The notes: generated by a model not told the origin, from the sequence alone. Shown: positions 48,466 through 62,165, counted from the stretch's first letter. The stretch is 64,000 bases of DNA from Parapristionchus giblindavisi (GCA_943737045.1 CALSFV010000069.1:450101-514100); one strand, 5' to 3'. Translations and numbers: made by a program.

Positions 48466-51401
48466 GGATTGATTGATTGATTGATGGAATAATGTCAACT
48501 ACAGGAAGAAATCACCAACGGCATCTCTGATGTATCAAATCATTGATAGACACACGTATGGAGTAAATCTAAGAATAGAATTACCATCACCTCGTAAGAT
48601 GATTGCTCATACAGTATCCTCCTTTCTATTGATTAATAATCTTAAGATGAACTATCTCAACATATATCTTCTTCGTCAATGGACGAACTTGCATTATCTC
48701 CAGTACCTGAAGTATCAACTACTCAGATGAATATAGATACACCTCAAGTATTATTATCTATTGATTGTATTGATTGATAGTATTATATATTATAGGAAGT
48801 GATATCATCATCAGTAGGAGTTCCTCTAGAATCATCAATAGAATCATCAATGCATTCAGAAGATGGAGATGATATAGGAGGAGGAGGGGGAGGATCATCT
48901 CATTCATTATCATTATGTAATAATACTCCTCAAATGTCTCCTGTTGTATCTGAAAGTGGAGATGTTTGTGATTCTAATCAATCATCTGATATGGTACATC
49001 AACATCAACTATTCGAGAAGGTAGACCATTCATTCATTCATTCCTATTCTATTTAGTATTTTATTTCATGACTATTGTTGATAGACAGGATATAGCCTGA
49101 ATATATAATGATATAATATGATATAGTATGATATTAGATGGCATCAATTTCAACTCGTCGTTCATGGACATCAGATTGTGATCATCCATATAAAGATATA
49201 GAGACTGAATCAATAAGTGAAACAATTATAAAGAGTCAATCAAGTCTTGTATCTACTGATATATTTGTTATTGATGATATCAATAATCGTATGTTTATCT
49301 TTCATTTATTCTTCTATTCAATATGAATTCATTAAGATATTGTGATTAATGTTGATAAGAGGAGTACTGTTGGTGATCTGAAGAAATGGCTCGCTCATCG
49401 GTATCGATAATATTAATCATATTATTTATTTATTTATTTATCGTACACCGCATATAATAATAAATGAATATATTTAGTTGTGGTATTGATGTAGCTACAT
49501 TTGGTTTCTTTGTTACCTATGGAGATAATTCATATGAATCTAATGTTAGTGATGAGTCTACTATAGATTTATCATATAAAACTGTAAATAAGGTTAGTTG
49601 ATGTCTTCACTCCATTATTCCTCATTATATAGGCCTTGCGTGTCTACACCGTCATGCAAACCCTCGTTACATTTCGCTATGTATGCATTTACCTAAATTT
49701 TGGATTTTTTTGTTTGTTTTTTTGGGTCTAAAGTGGAAAACCTTGAGTTTTAATGGGAAAAGGTAAGAAGCTACCGTAACCAAAAAGTATCATTAATTCT
49801 TTTTTTGGTTCACATATTCACACTGTTCTCGTTGCGCCAATGGGCGTGGATAAATATATAACCATCGATCAATAGTAATCGACTACCGTAACCTTTTACA
49901 GTAATTTTATGGACAATCAAGGTTTTCCACTTGATTCACTCCACTACACTCTAAAATACGTATGCGAAATGTAAGGCGCGTTTAGGTGACGGTCTATTCG
50001 TGTAAGACAAATGTAATGAGGGATAAAAGAATACGATAGAATGAATGATTCATTGGTTCATATTACAGATAGTAATGAAGTTGAGACCAGCATTGAAGGA
50101 TGATGAGAAGATGGTTAAGGTTTACCGATTTGAACATGAAGAAATTGATGTAATTTTTTATAAATATTTAAAAATTAACTATTACTTAGAGTTGTAAAAT
50201 ACTTAATGTATGAATGTAATTGTAGAGAGATAAATGGAGACTTCTATATGAAGTTCCATTGAGTAAACATTCACGTATTGATGAAGTTAAGAAGAAATGT
50301 CACAAACTATTCAAGGAAAAATATCAAGAGAATATTACTATACCTCAGTATGTTATCGTTCCTTATAACCATTTATGAAATCTCCAGTAGTTTTTACTCG
50401 CGGGGCACACCATCTCAAGGCCCGTGGTGTACAACCTTTAGACGGCTTCCCCCTCGAGTTTTGACCTCTCGACAGAGGGTGCATCGAGGGTAGACAGTTA
50501 ATCCCTTGATGTATCACGTATTCCAACGGAAATGATGATGATGATGATGATGTATGTGTTATAGAATTCATATTCGTTGTTTGAAACAGAGAAGACCAGA
50601 ATTAGGTGATAATGAGAAGATGGATGAAAGATTAGGAATACAATGGAATGAAAATATCTATGTCCATGTTATTCCTGGTTAGTTGATCATGATAGACAAT
50701 TGAATGAATGAATGGATTGAATTATAGAAGAACGATTATCTGAATGTTCTAATGGAGAACAAGCTATATTCATTAGAAGATTCCGTCCATCTACTGTTGA
50801 AGTATCTTTATTCATTCATATATATTCAATGAATGACTATATTAAGGTTGATAGTATCGATTATGTCTTTATCTCTCCATCAAATGCATTAACTGAGAAT
50901 GATGATCTCAAATCTGCCATCTCAGCTCATTCTCATATACCAAAGGAGAATATCCAACTTATTACAGTGAGAAAATATCGATTGATTGATTGATTGAATA
51001 TGATTGTAGTGTCAATCACATTGGGATAAATGGCCATTTGTGAAACAACGAATAGAATTACATGAAAGTAATGAATGGAAAGATACTCCATTTGGTGAGA
51101 TAACACAATTGACTGAGAGAGTAGGACATCAAGTCATATACTTCAAGTAAGTCAATATATGATATGATGATATTGAATGAATGAATGAATCATTTGAGAG
51201 ATAAGAATGAAGATAAGAAAGTATTGAATGAAGAAGATAAGAAACATATCAGGATAAGGGTTAGTTCATTCTTAGACTATCATACAATGACTATCCATCT
51301 ATCTATCAATTGATTCATTATAGGATCAATGTCAAACAGCAACAACTCGTCGTAAAGAGAGAGCACTTCGTATTCAAATGAGTAGTTTCTCTGAATCTTG
51401 A
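42970..51401 (+). CDS. usp47: Ubiquitin carboxyl-terminal hydrolase 47 (USP47)
   Basis: USP47 is a cysteine deubiquitinase that in animals acts on DNA polymerase beta, beta-catenin and MAPK-pathway substrates. The Cys box reads [20 protein letters not shown] then [13 protein letters not shown], with catalytic Cys codon at 43421-43423. [20 protein letters not shown] and [15 protein letters not shown] follow; [20 protein letters not shown] and [14 protein letters not shown] are the zinc-ribbon CxxC pairs. The His box is [18 protein letters not shown] (His codon 45164-45166), then [20 protein letters not shown] and NAYMLMYRQ. This order is that of USP47 rather than USP7. The C-terminal ubiquitin-like region has poorly conserved Ser-rich linkers, then [20 protein letters not shown] and [17 protein letters not shown]. 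It ends SSFSES with TGA at 51399-51401. A 1.7-kb intron (45548-47235) holds a foldback element; another (50351-50561) a structured GC-rich block. Confidence 0.93.
45186..45346. repeat. TCTA/CTAGTAT tandem repeat in a USP47 intron
   Basis: Repeats of about 24 bp composed of ACTAGTATATCTATTTATCT-type units, about six imperfect copies, all in one intron between the His-box exon and the next. Confidence 0.8.
45837..47175. mobile_element. foldback element in a USP47 intron
   Basis: The sequence beginning TATCAATGAAAAATGAATTT at 45837 is mirrored by the inverse ending at 47175. Long mirrored blocks are visible (AAGTACACTGGTACTTGGAA, GGAAAAGGCGCCAAATCG, GTAGTCGTATACCTCAGTCA). The arms are about 550-600 bp with a short AT-rich loop near 46440-46600. 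TA may be the target duplication, with ends TC[A/G]ATGAAAAATG. No coding frame is credible inside. Confidence 0.8.
48421..48488. repeat. (ATTG)n microsatellite in a USP47 intron
   Basis: A long run of ATTGATTG with two GATGG interruptions. Shorter ATTG/GAAT runs are in most introns of the window. Confidence 0.85.
49630..50005. mobile_element. short inverted-repeat element in a USP47 intron
   Basis: The left edge has CCTTGCGTGTCTACACCGTC and GTTACATTTCGC. The right edge has the inverse GCGAAATGTAAGGCGCGTTT and GACGGTCTATTCGTGTAAG. The arms are about 50 bp and imperfect. Inner mirrored words (AAACCTTGAGTTT / GGTTTTCC, CTACCGTAACC twice) suggest a MITE. Ends and target duplication are not settled. 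Confidence 0.55.
50395..50500. other. GC-rich, strongly self-complementary block in a USP47 intron
   Basis: The block stands out from AT-rich surroundings. ACACCA (50407-50412) pairs with TGGTGT (50425-50430). CCCTCGA (50451-50457) pairs with TCGAGGG (50484-50490), enclosing a hairpin CCTCT-CGAC-AGAGG (50465-50478). It may be an RNA gene or a small insertion; the family is not recognised. Confidence 0.4.
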
Positions 51402-52304
51402 TTCCATTCTATATATCCTCCCTCTCCATCATACATGTGTTCTATATTATTCACTCGTGATATATTCTTCATCTAAACCCTTTACTTTCTTATCTTTTAT
51501 CTTGAACGATCATCGTTCATTCTCTCCCTCTCCCTCTCCCTCTCCTTCTCCCTCTCCCTCTCCCTCTCCTTCTCCCTCTCCCTCTCCTTCTCCCTCTCCC
51601 TCTCCCTCTCCTTCTCCCTCTCCCTCTCCTTCTCCCTCTCCCTCTCCCTCATGGTTCATAGTGTTCATTCATGACGATGCTCAATCTCTTATCTTATGAC
51701 GTTGTCGTTCTTCTTCACTTCATTTATTTTGCAAGAGATAGAAATAGAGAATATGGCATGAGATATGGTCTGTGTTCATATATCGTAAAGAGATCAAAGA
51801 TGATTCATTGGGAATTCATTTTGGTCTAGGTAACTACTTCCTCCTCTTTTATTCTCTTATCTCTCTTTGATTAGTAATACATACACATCTATATGCTATC
51901 TTTATCTCTATTCATTCTTTTAATAATATAATATAAAAAGAAGATATTTGCATGTTTAGAATAAATTGTTAATTGACTCAATATAATTCCATCTCTTGAA
52001 TATCCGATGACCATCTTCTTTGTTGTTAAACTTGTCCCGATGATTATAATAAATGATTATCTTTTTATCATTACATATATGATTAAGTTGATTGAATACT
52101 TTCATATACCTATTTATGGTAAAAGTGTTCTGTATGTAGAATAACAGTAAAGAAATCGAGAAATATTTTCTCAAAATTGTGAAAAAAAACTATTTTTTAC
52201 AGTTTCCAAAAAAATCTTGAGAACTGTAAAATAGTGAGTTTTTGTCACATTATTTGAGAATGGTTTGATATTTTGGAAGTTTTGACGATATTTTCATGAT
52301 AGAT
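51402..52304. other. USP47-APN1 spacer with a CTCCCT/CTCCTT tract
   Basis: About 900 bp. Polypyrimidine hexamers occupy 51519-51650. The rest is AT-rich, with no coding signal. Confidence 0.5.
51519..51650. repeat. (CCCTCT)n tract with periodic CTT variant
   Basis: Hexamers CCCTCT are interrupted regularly by CTTCTC-type variants, giving higher-order units of 18-30 bp. The Ser-Pro repeat frame across it is not a gene. Confidence 0.85.
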
Positions 52305-54061
52305 ATGTCTCCACGAGTACTAAGAAAGAGAATAGAGAAAGTATCAAATGAAGAAAAGAAGATGATTAAGAAGAGAAGTAAGAAGGATGAAGAAGGTTAC
52401 GGTAGTCTTTGAATATATTGATTGATGTTATGTTTAGAAAATGAAGATACTGTAGAGAATATTAGTGATGAAGAAGAAATGAAAGGAAAGAAAAGAAAAG
52501 GTGAATAATGGATATGAACGATATTATATAAAGATATAAATTGAGTTATACAAAAGAAGAAGAAGGAGAAGATTGATATTTATCAAGAAAATGATGAAGA
52601 AAAAATGTTAAGAGAAAGAATTGGAATTAAAGTATTAGAATCATCGAAGGGAAGTACAAAGAGATTGGGAATGCATGCTAGTGCCAATGGTTTGTTTATA
52701 TATTCATTCGATTATCGATTAAATTGATCTTCCTTTGAGAATTACATGTATATTGTAGATGGAGAGGGTAGGATTAGATTATAATCTCATCTATTGACTG
52801 ATTATAAATAGGTTCCGTGGTCCGTTCAATCCATTATTCTCGTTCTATTGGTTGTCTTTCTTATGCTCTTTTCGTTCGTAATCAACGTCAATGGAATAGT
52901 AAACCAATGGATGAAATTGTTGTTGAGAATTGGAATAGAATCATTCAAGTAAGGGATACTGTAGTTACTCAATTATCGATTGATTTAATCCGTTTAGGAG
53001 ACACAATTTCCATTGGATATGATTCTTCCTCACGGATCATATCTAATGAATCCTGGATCTCCTGATACTGAAAAGTTACAGAAGACTAGGTGAGAGATCA
53101 AAGATTAAGGTTCAAAGTTCAAAGATCAATTTGAGAGATGCCATGCTAGATGAATGTATGAGATGTGAGAGATTAGGAATCACTCTATATAACTTCCACC
53201 CTGGTTAGTCTTTCCTTGATTGATCTTTGATCTCTGATCTTTGATCTTCTGTGTTTAGGTTCATCAACAGGAATAGGAACAAGAGATGAATGTATTCATA
53301 CTGTAGCTGAGACTATTGATTATATAATAGAAAGAACGAATAAGATTATTCTTGGTTTGTTATTCATTCATTTAGATTATTGATTGATTCTATATATTGT
53401 AGTTATTGAAACAATGGCTGGTCAAGGGCATACGGTAGGAGGAACCTTCCAAGAGGTATTAATTCATTATTTCGATTATTGATTTATTTATTTATTGATT
53501 AGATTCGATCGATTCTGGATGCTGTGAAAGGAGATTCATCTCGTGTTGGAGTCTGTATCGATACTTGTCATATCTTTGCTGCAGGTATCATTATTGATTG
53601 ATCAATTAGATTACGGTATTTATCCATTCAGGATACGATATCCGTACGAAGGAGAAATATGATAAGACGATGCAGGTATAATTCATTGTTTACAATGAAG
53701 AGATTAATTTAATGAATAATGAACAATAGGAATTCGAAGATATTATTGGATTTGATAAACTGAAAGGAGTTCATTTGAATGATTCAAAGAGTAAGATAAT
53801 GAATATGTATTGATAATATGTAATGAATGAATGATGAAGGTGAATTGGGAAGTAATCTAGATAGACATGAAAGAATTGGAAAAGGAATGATTGGATTGAA
53901 TGCATTCAAATATATTATGAATGATCAAAGGTTTATATTATATTATATACTTTGAATATAATGATCATTATAGATTCAATGATCTTCCTATGATTCTTGA
54001 GACTCCAGAAGGTGATTATGCTAATGAAATGATATTATTATATGGATTAGAAGACAAATAG
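52305..54061 (+). CDS. apn-1: Endonuclease IV family apurinic/apyrimidinic endonuclease (APN1)
   Basis: Endonuclease IV cuts 5' to abasic sites in base excision repair, using three Zn ions. A Lys/Glu-rich N-terminal extension (MSPRVLRKRIEKVSNEEKKM, KKRSKKDEE) may act as a nuclear signal. The TIM-barrel follows: SRSIGCLSYALFVRNQRQW, PLDMILPHGSYLMNPGSP, LYNFHPGSSTGIGTRDECIH, ILVIETMAGQGHTVGGTFQE, VGVCIDTCHIFAAGYDIRT, DKLKGVHLNDSKSELGSNLD, RHERIGKGMIGLNAF and LPMILETPEGDYANEM. The metal ligands (His in LPHGS, His in FHPGS, Glu in VIETM, Asp/His in CIDTCHIFAAG, His/Asp in HLNDS, Asp/His in LDRHER, Glu in ILETPE) are all present. It ends LYGLEDK, TAG at 54059-54061. Confidence 0.95.
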
Positions 54062-55132
54062 ATCTATCTCATCATTCATCTATATTATTCTATCTATACA
54101 TCTAACTAACTACTATACTCTATTCTTCTTATTCACTGATCTCATAATATCTTCCATTCTAATCGATAAACTATTCCATCTGTAAGCTTTGATATCACAT
54201 TGAATAGATAGATAGAGAATGAATGTATCTCTTCTCTATTTCTTATCATACTCTTACACTTCGAACTTGAATTGAAAAGAAATGAACTAATTGGACGAAT
54301 GAATCTATTCATTCATATATATCAATATATCTATATTCAATCTGATATGGTCTCAAGACTTGTTATGTCACTAGAGAAGACTTGTCAATAAATGAAGGAG
54401 AGAATGTATTGTAATAAAGAGGTTACAGTATCCCTCACTTATGTCATTCTATGATAATTCTTCACGAAATGATAGTTCATCGTTTATTCATTCTATATTT
54501 ATAGATAAAGATATGATAGATAGTATGATCACTATCATGTATATTTTCAGTTCTCTCATTATTTCATTATTCTCACTCAATGGGAACCAAAGTTCTCTGG
54601 TAAAAATGTTTATTGATAGTTTTCTTCAATTTAAGAGTAGATCATAAAAAGGGATTAGACGAGGGAATATATCATAAAATGAGCAATCATCTTACTCTCT
54701 TTGAATGAAAGAATGATGAAGAGTCAAAGAGATCAAAGATCAATCACATATTCTTATTCAGTACATATCATATGTACTATGTTGAATGATTCATAGATCA
54801 ATATGATGAAAGTCACGTATTCATTCAGAATGAACATTGTTCTATTCTGTGACCGGAAGTACTATATATAGAATAATTGAATGATTTGTTCAATGAAAGA
54901 TCATTGATTGAGATATCATATCACTCTTTTCTCTCATTTGGTCAATGAAAGATTAGATTGAAGTCTCCACCTCCCTCTCCCTCTCTCTACCATCTCTCTC
55001 TCTCTCTCCCTCTCCTTCTCTCTCTCCCTCTCCCTCTCCTTCTCTCTCTCCCTCTCCCTCTCCCTCTCCATCACCATGTATCTCACCAACTACTTAAACC
55101 GTGACTTCCATTATATTGACATATCTGCATCA
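54062..55132. other. APN1 to small secreted gene spacer
   Basis: About 1.1 kb, AT-rich, with a polypyrimidine tract at 54966-55073 (CTCCCT, CTCTCT, CTCCTT mixed) ending just before the next gene. No coding signal. Confidence 0.5.
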
Positions 55133-55617
55133 ATGTCTATTACATCCAATACCGTAATCCTTCTTCTTCTTATTCTTCCATGTAAGATCATTTGATATGA
55201 ATTGAATCAATCAATAATATCTTTCTAGATCTCCAATGTAGTCCGTTAGCTGATTTGTATCTTCGTGCTATGAAAAGAAGAGATGATTTAATACAAGATG
55301 AATTATCAAATCTAATCAAATCAAGTGTACCATCTGTAAGTTCATTATATTATTCATTTATCTACTCATTCCTTATATTGATTGATTATCATAATTTCAT
55401 TATAGGGAATAGATGCCCCACAACCAAAGATTGCTGAATATGAAACATTCAAACAAAGTCCTGATGCCAATTTCATTCGAGATGGAAATGGAAAACTTCA
55501 TTTCAGACAATTTAGAAGAATCAATCTAAATGCTGTAAGTGTAATAGACTATTTATCAATCAATAATTAATCAATCAATATATATTACAGGCCATGAACC
55601 GTCAAGCAGGAATATGA
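55133..55617 (+). CDS. small secreted protein of unknown function (possible peptide precursor)
   Basis: Four exons join in phase (55133-55181, 55229-55335, 55406-55534, 55591-55617) for 103 residues. The N-terminus is a clear signal peptide (NTVILLLLILPYLQC), with a probable cleavage before SPLADLYL. The rest is SPLADLYLRAMKRRDDLIQD, ELSNLIKSSVPSGIDAPQPK, FKQSPDANFIRDGNGKLHFR, QFRRINLNAAMNRQAGI. Basic pairs (KRR, RR) could be prohormone cleavage sites, but no repeated or amidated peptide is visible. I do not recognise the family. Consistent phase and signal peptide support a real gene. Confidence 0.65.
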
Positions 55618-57484
<1,867 letters not shown>

Positions 57485-57539
57485 GTTGACTGTAGACATG
57501 CATATGAGATGGGACACATTATGTCACTCATGTATCTTG

Positions 57540-58188
57540 ATCTCCCCTCCCCCCCTCCCCCATCCCCTCCCTCTCCCCTCCTCTCCTCCCTTAGTCTTCT
57601 TCAACTCATTCTATATCTGACACTTTCGTTGTCATTGGAGCTCTATTCATTCATTCATTCATTCATTCATCTATACTTTCTTCATTCTCTTCTTCTTCTT
57701 CTTCTCTAATATCTTCTAATGGTCTCATCTCATGGATCACATATCAATTCCTTCTACATTCAACAAGAAGAAGAGTAATATCATAAGATCCCCCCTTCCT
57801 CCCTCTCTCCCTCTCTCCCTCTTCCTCTCCCTTCTTCCCCTTTCTATCCTCCCCTCCTACTAAGTTTCATCTTCTCTTCAATTTCCTCTTTGTCAACTTA
57901 TTTCTCTTCTTCTTCTAAGATTCCGTAGTCCATTTCACATACGTACTCTTTCTCCCTCTCCCCCCCCTTCCTCCCCCCTCCCTCTCCCCCCCCCTTCCTC
58001 CCCCCTCCCTCTCCCCCCTCCCTCTCCCCCCTTCCTTCCCCTCCCTCTCCCCCTCATTCCCCCCTCCCCCTCCTTCTACCTCCTTCTCTTCTTCCAGTTC
58101 ATCCTATATTTCATTCATCCCCTCCTCGCTTTCTTTCTCTCAATCTGAATCACTGAGTAACTCCTCTCCCTCTCCCTCTTAGACCTCC
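57540..58188. repeat. mixed C-rich polypyrimidine region
   Basis: Runs of CCCCTCC, CCCTCTCC, C7-8 homopolymers and TTCTTC alternate with short unique sequence. It has no gene. Tracts such as 57960-58075 are almost pure pyrimidine. Confidence 0.8.
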
Positions 58189-58674
58189 CCTCCCTCTCCC
58201 TCTCCCTCTCCCTCTCCCTCTTAGACCATCCTCTCCCTCTCCCTCTTAGACCATCCTCTCCCTCTCCCTCTCCCTCTCCCTCTCCCTCTCCCTCTCCCTC
58301 TCCCTCTCCCTCTCCCTCTCCCTCTCCCTCTCCCTCTCCCTCTCCCTCTCCCTCTCCCTCTCCCTCTCCCTCTCCCTCTCCCTCTCCCTCTCCCTCTCCC
58401 TCTCCCTCTCCCTCTCCCTCTCCCTCTCCCTCTCCCTCTCCCTCTCCCTCTCCCTCTCCCTCTCCCTCTCCCTCTCCCTCTCCCTCTCCCTCTCCCTCTC
58501 CCTCTCCCTCTCCCTCTCCCTCTCCCTCTCCCTCTCCCTCTCCCTCTCCCTCTCCCTCTCCCTCTCCCTCTCCCTCTCCCTCTCCCTCTCCCTCTCCCTC
58601 TCCCTCTCCCTCTCCCTCTCCCTCTCCCTCTCCCTCTCCCTCTCCCTCTCCCTCTCCCTCTCCCTCTCCCTCTC
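58189..58674. repeat. (CTCCCT)n array, about 70-80 hexamers
   Basis: The pure array runs from about 58255 to 58673. Upstream, the hexamers are broken three times by TTAGACC words (near 58178, 58220 and 58247), forming a short higher-order repeat. The Gly-Glu and Arg-Glu minus-strand frames are artefacts of the repeat. Confidence 0.97.
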
Positions 58675-61516
58675 CATATCCCATCAGTTCATCTTCAATA
58701 TCTCTTCATTTTCTTTCTACTCGAATGAATCCAATCGTATCGGAGAAAGAATAGAATACATTCACAATTGGTCACTCTCTCTCTAGCCTTTCCTCTTCCT
58801 TCCATACCTCTCTCCTTCTCTCCCTCTCCTTTTCCTCTCCCTCTCCCTCTCCTTTTCCTCTCCCTCTCCCTCTCCCTTTCCGTACTTTTCCTTCACTATG
58901 AGTATACAATCATTGTTGGACTAAGACATTTACAAAATATATATTGAATCTTTTTTATTCAATATTCATTCTATTATTATCCATTAACGTATTCCATCCT
59001 ACTGTATCCCCTTCCTCCCCATCTCTCCCTCTCCCTCTTCTTCTCCCTCTACCTCTTCTTCTCCCTCTCCCTCTTCTTCTCCCTCTACCTCTTCTTCTCC
59101 CTCTACCTCTCCCTCTCCCTCTTCTCCTCCCTCTCCCTCTCCCTCTCTCATCTCTTCATCGTCTTCATTCATCTATATTCTTATCTATTTCTTCATTCTT
59201 CACAATATAATTCATTCTTTTGTTGACTTCTCATCTAAATAGAAAGAGAATAGAAGTAACAAATAACATATCTGCGCTTTCTCTTTAGGATCCCTCCCTC
59301 CCTCTCCCTCTTATTCTCTCCCTCTCCCTCTTCCATCATCACCATTTTCCTATTCTTCTATATGTACAACAACTCCATTCATACTGACTAAACATAATCT
59401 AATTATATTAGTTCCATCTTCTATTCATATTATCTATACATATCTAAATCATTTTCATAATGGACAAATAAAAGAGTATTAATATCATTCATTATTTCCT
59501 CTTTTATTTCGATTGTGTAGTAGAGATCCGCATTCGTGCAATTGCACGACCGGTCGACCAATGTTCGACATTAAAATGATGAAAAGTCATTCTGCGCGAT
59601 TTTGACTCTTAATTTCGTGCAAAGTCGTGCAGTGGCCATAAGAAAAAATCCACCGCTCGAAGATTAAAAATGAATGAGAATGAGACGACTTCTCAAATGT
59701 GAACGCAATTCTTTTTAATTATCCAATTAAAATCGTGCGAACGATTTCTCATGCATCTATTAGTGAGAAATCATTTGTACAATGTGTAGTTCATGCCTAA
59801 GCATGTGATAAAATAAACTAATACCAATGAAGGAAAAAAGATTGAGTTAATAATTATTTTCAATTGAACACAATTTCTCCATCGGTCAATTTATTCTCTC
59901 AATGTTTTCATTCCTAATTCTCTTTCTGAAAATCTATGAAATGGAATCTATGGAATTAAATTGCTGGAGGTAACAAGCGTTGCCTCTAACGATTTAATTT
60001 TCGAATTCTGTGAGTAATACTTCGATTAATATTTGATATTTAGAGTTTTTTTGGTTTGGAAACTTACCCAAAATTAGTTTGAAGGTTTTTTCTCAAATTA
60101 GCAAGTAGTTAGAAATAGATTCAACGAGAATCATCATGAAATTCTGACTAGAAATCCATTGAGTCCACTTGAAACGACCTTATCATATTCATGAAAATCG
60201 ATAATGAAAATCTTTTATTTTTTTTATTTTTGAAAGCATTCGATATCAAATCTGCTTTCAGTTTCAATGACATCGACCCTTCAAAATATGTACATACATC
60301 ATGGAAAAAATCCGGAATACAGAATTTTTAAGACAAAAATGCAAGTAAGCAAAAATCTCTGCAAAATGCATTTTCTAGTGAAAAGAAACCGGTTCGCTAT
60401 TTTCATTATCGATTTTAATACTATATTTTATGCGTTGTAAAAAAAGATGGAAGCATGATTTTAGATATAGATATAGATATACAGTGGAGTACTCATAAAT
60501 ATATGTTCTCGAATAGCAGAAGTTCATGGTAAGTATATAAAGATCGATTTGCAGTCAGAAACTTATGAAGATACTCATGATAAATCTATGTCATTAATCA
60601 TAACTGACTTGAGATCAGGCACTTGTTTCGCCAAAATAATTCCAATTAGATAACTTTGCATCAAATATTTTTTAAAGAATGTACTTTTTTTCAAGAAAAT
60701 ATATTATTTGATCGAAATTTTTGAATTTCATGTCTCCTCGTGCAAATTTCTTTTATGTCTATGGTACACTAGTTGCGACGGAAACGATTCTGAAAAAAGG
60801 CCTATTTGGGTGGTTAGGGTTGAGGGGGAGATGGTTAAAAGTGGTTTAAAAAGTTGCACTCATGACCTACTATTCGATATTTTCAATCGATAGCACAAAT
60901 GACCATAACCGGCACCTCGCGGGTTCGATTCTCCCCAGCGTCATTATGTTTTTGCTATTTTTTACGAACTTTCTCAACATTATGTTTTATTGTCATTCAC
61001 CGAACATTTTCGAAGATTTATGTATTTTGGCGTCGAATTTTTTGAAAAAAAAAATCGATTGGTCGAAAAATATTTTGTGCTTTTGGAATTTGGGCGAAAT
61101 GTAGGTAGACGTACTATACACGAATGATGGAAACTAATGAGAATGATAATGGTATTAATGGTATGAAGGAGATGATAAATGGATATATATATTGGATAAT
61201 AACTGAAAGTCAGAATAAGAGCAAAGATCTTTTTTCCTCATTTGAACATATTATTTTGAAACTCTTTCTTTAGATGTTAATTAAAAATTGTGTAGCGAAC
61301 TGAGAAAATTCTTTTGTGGGGGGAATTCCTTCATTTTATTATAACTTCTATTGAGATATATCTATAATTTCATAATTTCTGTATATATTTCATTTCCTTT
61401 ATCCATTTCCATCCAATATCTATTCTATCTTCCATCATATCCCCATGGGTCCTATTCCCTATTTATATCTATTCTTTTCTTCCCTTTCAAATCACTTGAA
61501 CCCATCTATCCCATTC
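58675..61516. other. long spacer without recognisable genes
   Basis: 58780-59150 and 59290-59330 hold more mixed pyrimidine hexamers. 59510-61350 is AT-rich with inverted words such as CGTGCAATTGCACG (59536), and a tRNA-like stretch at 60891-60935. No exon with family resemblance was found. Confidence 0.5.
60885..60945 (+). repeat. degenerate tRNA-like sequence
   Basis: CGATAGCACAAATGACC is followed by CTCGCGGGTTCGATTCTCCCC, whose core matches the B box GTTCRANNC. The left half resembles that at 5665-5735. The stems do not close, so it is a fossil or SINE fragment. Confidence 0.35.
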
Positions 61517-61770
61517 CCTCCCTCTCCCTCTTCTCTCTCTCTCCCTCTCCCTCTCGCTCTCCCTCTCCCTCTCCCTCTCCCTCTCCCTCTCCCTCTCCCT
61601 CTCCCTCTCCCTCTCCCTCTCCCTCTCCCTCTCCCTCTCCCTCTCCCTCTCCCTCTCCCTCTCCCTCTCCCTCTCCCTCTCCCTCTCCCTCTCCCTCTCC
61701 CTCTCCCTCTCCCTCTCCCTCTCCCTCTCCCTCTCCCTCTCCCTCTCCCTCTCCCTCTCCCTCTCCCTCT
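61517..61770. repeat. (CCCTCT)n array
   Basis: Pure hexamers from about 61556 to 61770 after a mixed lead-in. Pro-Leu, Ser-Pro and Arg-Gly frames across it are artefacts. Confidence 0.96.
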
Positions 61771-61918
61771 CATTCCATATCTCTTCCTCTATATATCTCA
61801 TCTCTTCCTTGAAAGTGACACAAAAAGAATGATTCTTCTCTTGTGTCGTTTGTTCATCTGATTCAATCCATCTACAGCTTTTCCTTATCCTCTCCCTCTC
61901 CTTTTTCTCTCAACCTCT

Positions 61919-62030
61919 TCCCTCTCCCTCTCCCTCTCCCTCTCCCTCTCCCTCTCCCTCTCCCTCTCCCTCTCCCTCTCCCTCTCCCTCTCCCTCTCCC
62001 TCTCCCTCTCCCTCTCCCTCCCTCTCCCTT
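61919..62030. repeat. (CCCTCT)n array just upstream of the Ly6-like gene
   Basis: About 18 hexamers, ending about 135 bp before the Ly6-like start codon, so it lies within the likely promoter or 5' region of that gene. Confidence 0.95.
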
Positions 62031-62165
62031 CTCATACACTACTTTTCTTGTCTTCCTTTACTTCTTTTGTCAATACCAATATTCTCTCTTCAATATCATT
62101 ATCATCAATCAATTTCAGTTTAATTTCTTCATCATCGTTATATTCTTCATGATGATCATCAAAAG

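Noticed and set aside
58115..58684. Gly-Glu and Arg-Glu frames on the minus strand
   Set aside because: Created by the CTCCCT array.
60708..61104. Two open frames of 61 and 80 residues
   Set aside because: No family resemblance, signal or splice logic; they overlap the tRNA-like fossil.
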